This document shows positions 1-5,502 of a DNA stretch of 5,723 bases, one piece after another (position 1 is the first letter of the stretch; each line of letters starts with the position of its first letter). This stretch comes from JAZDOH01 sp043798815 (GTDB lineage: Bacteria > Patescibacteriota > Gracilibacteria > UM-FILTER-43-11), in NCBI GenBank assembly GCA_043798815.1, contig JAZDOH010000016.1:1-5723 (forward strand). Direction: 5' to 3'. A program made the position numbers and the translations under genes. Under the pieces are notes generated by a model. The model had not been told where the DNA came from, ran no database searches, and was given only the letters and a program-made list of their open reading frames with translations.

Positions 1-873
1 ATGACCGGTGAGTATTTTTTCTCCATCGTCGCCAATCGACATGTGAATTTTGCGCCCGCTTCCGAATTCCCCATTTACCATCATTTTCTACGCCCCGAAA
101 GCCTGCTCGTGGTGGTGAGTCAAAGCGGTGAAACGGCCGACGTCCTTGAGGCGATGGAGGCGGCCAAAAGCAAAGGGTCTAAAGTGCTTTCCATCGTCAA
201 CGTGGCCGGTTCCACCATCGCGCGCCAGTCAGATTACTCGCTCCAAATCAAAGCCGGTCCGGAAAAAGCCGTGGCCTCCACCAAAGCCGCCACGTCTCAA
301 ATGGCGGTACTCCTTCTCCTCGCTTACGCCATGAACGGCCAACTCCAGGAAGGGCGTCGAGTCCTTGCCGAAGTGGCCAGCCAGATCAACGACATGCTTA
401 ATCCCCGTTTTTTCAAATACATCAAAACCGTGGCCGAAGCGATCCGTGAACACGACAACCTGTACATAATCGGAAAAGCTGAAAATTATCCCATGGCTCT
501 CGAAGCGGCCATTAAAATTCAGGAAGTCAGTTATGTGCACGCGGAGGGATTTGCCGCCGGTGAGCTCAAGCACGGCCCCATCGCTCTCATCTCCAAGGGA
601 ACGCCTTGTATTTCGCTGATCGCGAACGATGAAGTGAAAGAAGACGTGATCGGCAACACCATGGAACTCAAAGCCCGCGGCGCACACATCATCGGCATCG
701 CTCCGGAGCGACACAAAGTATTCGATGAATGGATCAAAGTTCCCAATGTCGGTGTGGCCTCCCCCCTCGTGAACATCATTCCCATTCAACTCCTCGCCTA
801 TTACCTTAGTGTCCTGCGTGGCCTGGATCCGGACATGCCGAGAAATTTAGCCAAAAGCGTCACCGTAAAATAA
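1..873 (+). CDS. glmS: Glutamine--fructose-6-phosphate aminotransferase (isomerizing), C-terminal SIS half, 5'-truncated by the window edge
   Basis: GlmS makes glucosamine-6-phosphate from fructose-6-phosphate and glutamine in the cytoplasm, the entry step to UDP-GlcNAc, peptidoglycan and other amino-sugar polymers. The 290 visible residues match the isomerase half (two SIS domains) of the ~600-residue enzyme. The phosphosugar-binding motif SQSGET is at residues 40-45 and VASTKA at 91-96. From remembered E. coli numbering, K172 and E175 (KIQE) match K485 and E488, H191 (GELKHG) matches H504, and K285 in the C-terminal NLAKSVTVK matches the Schiff-base lysine K603. All sugar-site residues therefore look intact. 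The first codon is ATG, but it aligns with an internal methionine near E. coli residue 308. The glutaminase domain and the start of the first SIS domain must lie upstream, so this is a cut gene and not a stand-alone SIS protein. It ends in TAA and is followed after 22 bases by a membrane protein gene on the same strand. Confidence 0.96.
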   Translation: MTGEYFFSIVANRHVNFAPASEFPIYHHFLRPESLLVVVSQSGETADVLEAMEAAKSKGSKVLSIVNVAGSTIARQSDYSLQIKAGPEKAVASTKAATSQMAVLLLLAYAMNGQLQEGRRVLAEVASQINDMLNPRFFKYIKTVAEAIREHDNLYIIGKAENYPMALEAAIKIQEVSYVHAEGFAAGELKHGPIALISKGTPCISLIANDEVKEDVIGNTMELKARGAHIIGIAPERHKVFDEWIKVPNVGVASPLVNIIPIQLLAYYLSVLRGLDPDMPRNLAKSVTVK

Positions 874-895
874 AAATACTTCATAACCCTTTGCT

Positions 896-1525
896 ATGAG
901 CACCCTTTTAAACGCTTCAATCGGGATGTATCCCATTTATTCCATTGTTTGGAATTTTATTTTAGCTTTGATTCCCTGCGCGCTAGTTTACGCGCTGGCC
1001 AAAGCAGTGGGTCATCGAAGGGCCTATCAGCTCAAAAACAGCCAAAGCATCGCCTTTGTCCTGATTTTTGGATTGTGGCTTCTGTTTCTCCCAAACACCA
1101 CCTATCTTTTCGCTTCCATCCGCTACCTTTTGGATTACTGCCAACCTTACAACCACGTCCGGGTGTGCATGGGCGGTCAGAATTTATGGATGGTGATGTT
1201 CTTTTTCTTATATGCCCTTGCCGGATTACCTTTATTTGTTTACAGCCTGGAACGTATGACCAAAGTAGTGGGGCAATTGTTTGGAAAACGCCCCCATCAT
1301 TTTTTTCCCATTTTCGTTATTCCTCTCGCCGCGCTGGGAACACTGTTCGGGGTGGTGGAGCGCTTTAGCAGCTGGGATCTTTTTTTACAACCGCTCACCG
1401 TCCCCATCGCCGGGCTCTTGTATTTCTTTGATTTAACCCGCTTGCTGAATTTGGGAGTGTTCACCCTTGGCTTATACCTGCTGTACTACGGCACTTTGTA
1501 TTTATGGGAAAAACGTCCAAAATGA
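896..1525 (+). CDS. DUF1361 family integral membrane protein
   Basis: A 209-residue, very hydrophobic protein of unknown function, placed in the DUF1361 family (COG4330-type) from recalled family motifs. FLPNTTYL at 64-71 corresponds to the family's FLPNAPYL block. ERFSSWDL at 155-162 corresponds to the C-terminal block usually seen as GR(F)xRxNSWD. About six membrane helices can be read, near 14-36, 50-72, 97-117, 135-154, 165-180 and 183-203. After the first motif the family commonly has a Thr-Asp pair, whereas here the sequence runs LFASIRYL, so that acidic residue seems to be missing. The ATG at 896 is the first usable start after the glmS stop and gives a normal N terminus; no Shine-Dalgarno is visible before it. 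The TGA stop overlaps the next gene's ATG (ATGA), which suggests translational coupling. It is likely co-transcribed with glmS. The substrate or role cannot be told from the sequence. Confidence 0.82.
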   Translation: MSTLLNASIGMYPIYSIVWNFILALIPCALVYALAKAVGHRRAYQLKNSQSIAFVLIFGLWLLFLPNTTYLFASIRYLLDYCQPYNHVRVCMGGQNLWMVMFFFLYALAGLPLFVYSLERMTKVVGQLFGKRPHHFFPIFVIPLAALGTLFGVVERFSSWDLFLQPLTVPIAGLLYFFDLTRLLNLGVFTLGLYLLYYGTLYLWEKRPK

Positions 1526-1794
1526 TTCGTGTTCATCTCACCATCCACGGGCTGGTACAAGGAGTATTTTTCCGTGCGGAAACCAAAAAACAAGCCCAGG
1601 AACTCGGCGTCACCGGTTTTGTGGCCAACAATTCCGACGGCACCGTCTCCGTTGTAGCCGAAGGCCCGGAAAACCTCATCCAACAACTCACCGACTGGTG
1701 TAACTCCGGCCCTTCAAGAGCCCAAGTCCAAAAAGTCGACGCGGAAACCCATACTTACACAGGAGAGTTTGAGGGATTTGAGATAAGGTATTGA
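1522..1794 (+). CDS. acyP: Acylphosphatase
   Basis: A 90-residue cytoplasmic acylphosphatase, which hydrolyses carboxyl-phosphate bonds in small acyl phosphates. The family signature is complete: GLVQGVFFR at residues 10-18 holds the phosphate-binding loop and catalytic Arg18, and GFVANNSDGTV at 32-42 holds catalytic Asn36 and the usual DG turn. The length (about 90) and the C-terminal FEIRY also fit. I prefer the ATG at 1522 to the in-frame ATG at 1504. It forms an ATGA overlap with the upstream DUF1361 stop, and it places the conserved RVHLTIHG strand right at the N terminus, as in most family members. The earlier start would add six residues (MGKTSK) and a longer overlap. The frame ends in TGA. 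It is probably the last gene of the glmS-DUF1361-acyP unit, since the next gene has its own promoter. The true physiological substrate is unknown for most bacterial members. Confidence 0.93.
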   Translation: MIRVHLTIHGLVQGVFFRAETKKQAQELGVTGFVANNSDGTVSVVAEGPENLIQQLTDWCNSGPSRAQVQKVDAETHTYTGEFEGFEIRY

Positions 1795-1820
1795 TTTTTA
1801 CTGATATAATCTGATATAAT
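1791..1820 (+). promoter_or_regulatory. Probable sigma70-type promoter of the fic gene
   Basis: TTGATT at 1791-1796 and TATAAT at 1815-1820 are separated by 18 bases. The -10 is a perfect extended element, TGATATAAT at 1812-1820. An identical extended -10 lies one repeat earlier at 1802-1810, but without a well-spaced -35. Transcription from the downstream element would begin near 1827, leaving a leader of only about 18 bases before the ATG at 1845, with no visible Shine-Dalgarno. The -35 overlaps the end of the acylphosphatase gene. Confidence 0.6.
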
Positions 1821-1845
1821 CTAATATAGTCTATATATCAGTAAA
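1797..1845. repeat. Tandem 10-base repeats inside a 12-base inverted repeat; candidate operator before fic
   Basis: CTGATATAAT occurs twice in direct tandem (1801-1810, 1811-1820), followed by a third copy with two changes, CTAATATAGT (1821-1830). The flanks form a perfect 12-base inverted repeat: TTTACTGATATA at 1797-1808 and TATATCAGTAAA at 1834-1845, the last base being the A of the fic start codon. The units recur at about one helical turn, and they cover the -10 region and likely start site of the fic promoter. This arrangement suits an autoregulatory binding site for a DNA-binding protein. The Fic protein's own C-terminal winged helix is the obvious candidate, but binding is inferred. 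Confidence 0.7.
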
Positions 1846-2903
1846 TGATTCGTAATAAATTTAATCAAAGACTGTTAAAGCTTCACACCAATTTATGGGA
1901 GATCATTGCCCAACTCGATGAAATCAAAGGGAATTGGGTTGCGGAAATTCAGCTAGCTCCTCAAATTCTGGAGAGGCTAAAGCGTTCAATTCTCATCACA
2001 TCCACTGGCGCTTCGACCCGCATCGAAGGTGCGCGCATGACTGATCAGGAAGTGGACAAGCTGATCAAGGGGCTACGCATCAAAACCTGGACCGAACGCG
2101 ACCAACAGGAAGTGCAAGGCTACTATGAAGTTCTTAAAAATGTATTTGACGCATGGGAAGTCATTCCTTTCAGCGAAAACAGCATCAAGCACCTTCATCA
2201 GGAAATGCTGAAATACGCGGAGAAAGATGCACGACATCGTGGGAACTATAAAAAAATGGAGAATCAGGTGATCGCCCGTGATGCGACTGGGAAAACCATT
2301 GGCATTGTCTTCGATCCCGTCTCGGCTTACCTAACCCCCAAGGCCATGCAGGAGCTGACCGAATGGACAGCTGACGCACTGAAAAATCGCAGTCATCATC
2401 CTCTGCTGATCATTGGCAATTTTATCGTCGAATTTCTAAATATTCATCCTTTTCAGGATGGTAATGGCCGGCTTTCGAGGATTTTGACCAACCTATTGCT
2501 CCTTAAAGCGGGTTATCGTTATATGCCTTATGTATCGCATGAAAAACTGATTGAAGAGCGCAAGTCCGACTACTATATGGCTCTTCGCAACAGTCAATCT
2601 ACTTTCAAAAAAGGGTCGGGGAACGTTCAACTCTGGTCAACCTTCTTTCTAGAAGTTCTTTTCCATCAGGCGCAAATGGCTTTGAAGCTTTTACAGCAAG
2701 AAAATATCGAAATGATCCTTTCGGAGAAACAACTCAAAGTATGGCAATATCTTGGCACGGTAGAAGAGGCCACCCCCCTGATGATCTCCAAAAAAACTCA
2801 CGTCGGTCTTCCCACCGTACGCCAAGCTCTCCAAAAACTGATGAAACTTAAAAAGGTGGAGCGCATGGGAGCTGGCCGAGGCATTCGGTATCGGCGAGTT
2901 TAA
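1845..2903 (+). CDS. Fic family protein (class II, N-terminal inhibitory motif) with C-terminal winged helix
   Basis: Fic enzymes usually transfer AMP from ATP onto a hydroxyl side chain of a target protein. The 352-residue protein is complete. Residues 1-80 are a helical N-terminal part holding STRIEG at 57-62, which fits the [S/T]xxxE[G/N] inhibitory motif; Glu61 would block the ATP gamma-phosphate. That makes it class II (self-inhibited) rather than toxin-antitoxin paired. The core has HRGNYK at 131-136, a flap region near 143-165 and the full active site HPFQDGNGRLSR at 201-212: catalytic His201, Asp205, Asn207, Arg209 and Arg212. Residues 290-352 read as a winged helix, with a recognition-helix-like stretch near 321-335 and a basic, glycine-rich wing (GAGRGIRYR). 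The layout resembles Shewanella SoFic as I recall it. The ATG at 1845 is preferred because the next Met is residue 65, inside the inhibitory helix region. No antitoxin-like small gene precedes it. It has its own promoter and overlaps the convergent peptidase gene by four bases. The target is unknown. Confidence 0.95.
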   Translation: MIRNKFNQRLLKLHTNLWEIIAQLDEIKGNWVAEIQLAPQILERLKRSILITSTGASTRIEGARMTDQEVDKLIKGLRIKTWTERDQQEVQGYYEVLKNVFDAWEVIPFSENSIKHLHQEMLKYAEKDARHRGNYKKMENQVIARDATGKTIGIVFDPVSAYLTPKAMQELTEWTADALKNRSHHPLLIIGNFIVEFLNIHPFQDGNGRLSRILTNLLLLKAGYRYMPYVSHEKLIEERKSDYYMALRNSQSTFKKGSGNVQLWSTFFLEVLFHQAQMALKLLQQENIEMILSEKQLKVWQYLGTVEEATPLMISKKTHVGLPTVRQALQKLMKLKKVERMGAGRGIRYRRV

Positions 2904-3829
2904 TTCAAAAATTGTTCCAATTTGTATGGCAATATTGTCACGTCCCAGGGGCGGGACAAGGTTTCGACTTTCGCATCGCCTGTGTCGAATTCCACTCCTT
3001 TGAACACCCGGTACTTCATGAAACGGTATTTGGCGTACAGGGGGGCGCTGGTGGACACTTTAGCTTTAAAATCCTGATTGTGTAAAACGTAGTAGGCGTA
3101 GGTTTCGGCGAAGTCTTCAAAGGGGTCGGTCATGGCGTAGCCGGACACAAAATCCAAATTCCCCATGGTCTTTTTCAGAGTTTGCTCATCCATCCAGCTG
3201 ATGCGGTAAAAATCGAGACTGAGATCGCCGAGGTAAACAAGAGTGGCGCCGTCTTTAAATCCGCTGGCCATGGCGGCTTTCGCCGAATCCAGCGCGATCA
3301 AATCCACATTGTGTCCGAGTTCGTGAACCAACACGCCGATGAGTTCACCCTGCTCCATGTTGGCGCGTAAAATCACCATTTTTTTCCCGCCCAACCCGCG
3401 ATAAGCCTGTGGATCAAAATCCAGAATGACATTGGCCAAAGAAGCCACATGATCTTGGGGAAGGTGGGCAAGGACTGTTTTAATGGTTTGCTCCAAGTTA
3501 ACTTCATTACTTGTTCCACTGCCAGAAGCAACATTACGAGCGCTAAAGTGGACATTGGCCAAACTCGTAACCTCTTTTTTTTGAACAGCCGCTTCAGATT
3601 GAGACGTCACGGGCATTGAGGGAGTCGGAGCAACAACTGAAGGGATACGTTGGGGGATCGCTGGAGCAACAACTGGAGAAGGAATGGTTTTGGTAGGGGT
3701 AGGTTGAACCTCCTCGGTTTGGATGCGGGGTTTTTGAGGAATGACAACAGGTTTTACTATCGTATTTTGCCAAAAGGCGAAAGCAATGGTTTGTATGGCT
3801 ACAAAAAGAGCCAGGATTCGAATTATCAT
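2900..3829 (-). CDS. Membrane-anchored or secreted putative zinc metallopeptidase (HExxH + EDFAE, anthrax-lethal-factor-like fold suspected)
   Basis: A 309-residue protein in three parts. Residues 1-20 are a hydrophobic N-terminal segment with one early arginine, fitting an uncleaved anchor or signal peptide; no lipobox cysteine is seen. Residues 27-75 are a Pro/Val/Thr-rich linker containing a 12-residue near-duplication (SPVVAPAIP... then PSVVAPTPS...). Residues 110-309 form a globular domain with HELGH at 169-173 (zinc ligands His169 and His173, catalytic Glu170) and PFEDFAE at 236-242. Glu238 is the probable third ligand, and Tyr231 sits seven residues before it, the same spacing as Tyr728/Glu735 in anthrax lethal factor as I remember it. 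The catalytic set thus looks complete and the enzyme would act outside the cytoplasmic membrane. The substrate is unknown. It is transcribed divergently from the flippase and convergently to fic, whose stop it overlaps (TTAA). No close Shine-Dalgarno; an AGGA lies 17 bases before the ATG. Confidence 0.83.
   Translation of the reverse strand: MIIRILALFVAIQTIAFAFWQNTIVKPVVIPQKPRIQTEEVQPTPTKTIPSPVVAPAIPQRIPSVVAPTPSMPVTSQSEAAVQKKEVTSLANVHFSARNVASGSGTSNEVNLEQTIKTVLAHLPQDHVASLANVILDFDPQAYRGLGGKKMVILRANMEQGELIGVLVHELGHNVDLIALDSAKAAMASGFKDGATLVYLGDLSLDFYRISWMDEQTLKKTMGNLDFVSGYAMTDPFEDFAETYAYYVLHNQDFKAKVSTSAPLYAKYRFMKYRVFKGVEFDTGDAKVETLSRPWDVTILPYKLEQFLN
3627..3675 (-). repeat. Short in-frame direct repeat in the proline-rich stalk of the peptidase gene
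   Basis: GGAGCAACAACTG (plus-strand reading) is found at 3627-3639 and again at 3663-3675, exactly 36 bases apart, so 12 codons. In protein it gives two related blocks with SPVVAPAIP and PSVVAPTPS. This looks like expansion of a low-complexity linker by tandem duplication; such stalks often vary in length between strains. Confidence 0.6.
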
Positions 3830-3892
3830 AAGAAATTGAGATAAAATCCTGCTTTTTGTGTTGGTTTTTGACGAGCTTCCCGAAGGAGGATT

Positions 3893-3921
3893 ACATTACC
3901 ATATTTGCTATTTCTTGTCAA
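3893..3921 (-). promoter_or_regulatory. Probable promoter of the metallopeptidase gene
   Basis: On the minus strand a consensus -35, TTGACA (plus-strand 3916-3921), is followed after 17 bases by TAATGT (3893-3898). The -10 hexamer matches only in part, but it is preceded by TG one base away (TGGTAATGT), an extended -10 that would compensate. Transcription would start near 3886, giving a leader of roughly 57 bases to the ATG at 3829. Confidence 0.5.
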
Positions 3922-3945
3922 TACTAAAACATCCTCATTTTCGGG

Positions 3946-3951
3946 TATACT
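3946..3951 (+). promoter_or_regulatory. Weak -10-like element before the flippase gene
   Basis: TATACT lies 21 bases upstream of the flippase ATG. No good -35 occurs at normal spacing: TTGTCA at 3915-3920 is 25 bases away, and it overlaps the -35 of the divergent peptidase promoter. If the element is used, transcripts would be nearly leaderless. The rest of the 143-base divergent region (3830-3972) shows no convincing gene or terminator. Confidence 0.25.
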
Positions 3952-3972
3952 CCATCTCCTCAAAAGACCTTT

Positions 3973-5502
3973 ATGTCACTAGTTCGAAAAATCCTTCAAA
4001 ACACCTTAGTCCAAGTTCTGGGAAAGCTGGTTACAGCGGCCTTGTCTGTGGTGGTCCTAAAGATCATTTCCAGCTACTTGGGAGCGGCCGGATACGGGGA
4101 TTACACCACCGTGTACCAGTTTTTGGCGCTGTTCGGGATCATGGCGGATTTCGGGATTTACACCATCACCGTGAAGGAGATGTCGCGGGATGAGCGCCAA
4201 ATTCCCATGATTTTAGGCAACATCATGGGATTGCGCACGGTGTTGGCCATCGGCGCAATGCTCCTGGCTATTGCGGTGGCATTTCTGTTGCCACAATACA
4301 AAGATACCCTCATTCCCCAGGGGGTGATGATCGCCACCTTGGCCACTTTCTTCACCCTACTCAACGGGACGGTTTCCAGCGTTTTGCAGGTGCATCTTAA
4401 AATGGGCTACACAACCATCGGCTTGATCGTGGGGAAAATCGCCAGCGTGGTTTACATGGTTTGGGTGGCGTTTTGGCTGTACCCGCACGATCCCATTCTC
4501 GGTTTTTACCACCTCTTGTGGGCCGGTGTGATCGGAAATCTCATCATGTTCGTCCTCACCGCTTATTACACTCGACGCTACACCTCCATTACCTACCGGT
4601 TCGAATGGGCATTTTGGAAAAAAGTCTTTTTAACATCCCTACCTTACGGAGTGGCTCTCACACTCAACACCATTTATTTCCGTCTCGACGTCATTTTGAT
4701 GACTCTTTTGCTTCCGCACTCCAGCAGCGTGGCAGTGGGAGCTTGCAAAACCATGCTGTGCAGTGATACGGAAATCGGATTGTACGGCGTGGCCCAGCGC
4801 ATGCTGGAAATGCTGGTCATCGTTCCCGTGTACTTCATGAATTCCGTGTTACCGGTGATGACGCGCTTCATTGAAGAAAAGAGCCAAAAAATCAAACAGC
4901 TCATGCAGTATTCCTTTGATTTTTTAATGGCCGCCAGTCTCCCCATCCTCGTGGGAAGTTTGGTGCTGGCGGTGCCAGTTGTTTATTTCGTTTCTGACTC
5001 CCAGTATGTGAGCGATCACACCTACGCGTTCGGCTCTGACGTAGCCATCCGAATCCTCATGTTCGCCATGGCTTTTTCATTCCTTAATTCCCTCTTTGGC
5101 TTCACGCTCGTAGTGCTCAACCGGCAGGTAAAACTGATGTGGATCAATCTGACAGCACTCGCTTTTAATTTACTCGTGAATCTCATGGTCATCCCATTGT
5201 GGGGTTTTCGGGGGGCTGCCACCACCACCGTCATCTCCGAATTTCTCATTTTAATACTGGCCTACACCAGCGTTCGTCGCGCGTTGCACTTCCGCGTTTC
5301 AATGAAAAGCTTCTTTAAAATTTTGTTTTCCAGCGTGATAATGGGGTTAATGATTTACGGAGGCTTCCTATGGCTCGAGGGAGTTTCTTACTTCATCCAA
5401 CTTGGCATCCTGGTTCCGTTTGGAGCAGTGGTGTACATTTTGGCCATGTTTAAAACCAACGCCGTGACTCCGGAAATGATGGCGTTGATCAAAAAACGTT
5501 AA
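3973..5502 (+). CDS. Polysaccharide / lipid-linked oligosaccharide flippase (Wzx-like, MOP superfamily)
   Basis: A 509-residue polytopic membrane protein with about 12-14 predicted helices, of the polysaccharide biosynthesis (Wzx/RfbX-type) branch of the MOP superfamily. Such proteins turn undecaprenyl- or polyprenyl-linked sugars across the cytoplasmic membrane for capsule, O-antigen or glycan assembly. The N-terminal pattern is typical: a first helix after a short basic start, then SSYLGAAGYGDYTTVYQF at 33-50 and ADFGIYTITVKEMSRD at 58-73. In the middle, YFRLDVILM at 235-243 and EIGLYGVAQRMLE at 267-279 are the usual paired blocks around helices 7-8. VLNRQ at 381-385 and the GFRGAATTTVISE block at 411-423 are typical of the C-terminal half. 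Unusually, about 18 residues with two cysteines (C258, C263) are inserted between the middle blocks. The ATG at 3973 fits the family N terminus; no Shine-Dalgarno is seen. The exact sugar substrate cannot be inferred. No glycosyltransferase is in the window. Confidence 0.9.
   Translation: MSLVRKILQNTLVQVLGKLVTAALSVVVLKIISSYLGAAGYGDYTTVYQFLALFGIMADFGIYTITVKEMSRDERQIPMILGNIMGLRTVLAIGAMLLAIAVAFLLPQYKDTLIPQGVMIATLATFFTLLNGTVSSVLQVHLKMGYTTIGLIVGKIASVVYMVWVAFWLYPHDPILGFYHLLWAGVIGNLIMFVLTAYYTRRYTSITYRFEWAFWKKVFLTSLPYGVALTLNTIYFRLDVILMTLLLPHSSSVAVGACKTMLCSDTEIGLYGVAQRMLEMLVIVPVYFMNSVLPVMTRFIEEKSQKIKQLMQYSFDFLMAASLPILVGSLVLAVPVVYFVSDSQYVSDHTYAFGSDVAIRILMFAMAFSFLNSLFGFTLVVLNRQVKLMWINLTALAFNLLVNLMVIPLWGFRGAATTTVISEFLILILAYTSVRRALHFRVSMKSFFKILFSSVIMGLMIYGGFLWLEGVSYFIQLGILVPFGAVVYILAMFKTNAVTPEMMALIKKR

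Noticed and set aside
1..3. Window-initial ATG as the true start of a stand-alone SIS protein
   Set aside because: The sequence aligns into the middle of the first SIS domain of GlmS, which needs preceding residues for a complete fold; the ATG is an internal Met at the window edge.
229..789. Long open frame on the minus strand opposite glmS (186 codons)
   Set aside because: It lies fully antisense to an unmistakable GlmS frame; its His/Gly/Phe-rich product shows no recognisable domain and is explained by codon bias on the other strand.
949..1368. Plus-strand open frame of 139 codons inside the DUF1361 gene
   Set aside because: Out-of-frame shadow of a gene with recognisable family motifs; no separate start signal and no domain-like pattern.
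1504..1521. Earlier in-frame ATG for acylphosphatase
   Set aside because: The ATG at 1522 gives the normal family N terminus and a classic ATGA overlap; the six extra residues have no family counterpart that I know of.
896..1794. UGA recoded as glycine
   Set aside because: Two genes end at TGA exactly where their families normally end, so UGA is a stop here.
1801..1830. CRISPR-like array
   Set aside because: The units are 10 bases in direct tandem with no spacers; it is promoter/operator-like.
1795..1844. Small antitoxin gene before fic
   Set aside because: Only 50 bases separate acyP and fic and they are filled by the repeats; the Fic protein carries its own inhibitory motif.
3858..4193. 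Plus-strand open frame of 111 codons crossing the divergent region into the flippase
   Set aside because: It overlaps the flippase N terminus in another frame and its translation there is low-quality (Gly/His/Arg-rich); the intergenic part alone does not look like a protein.
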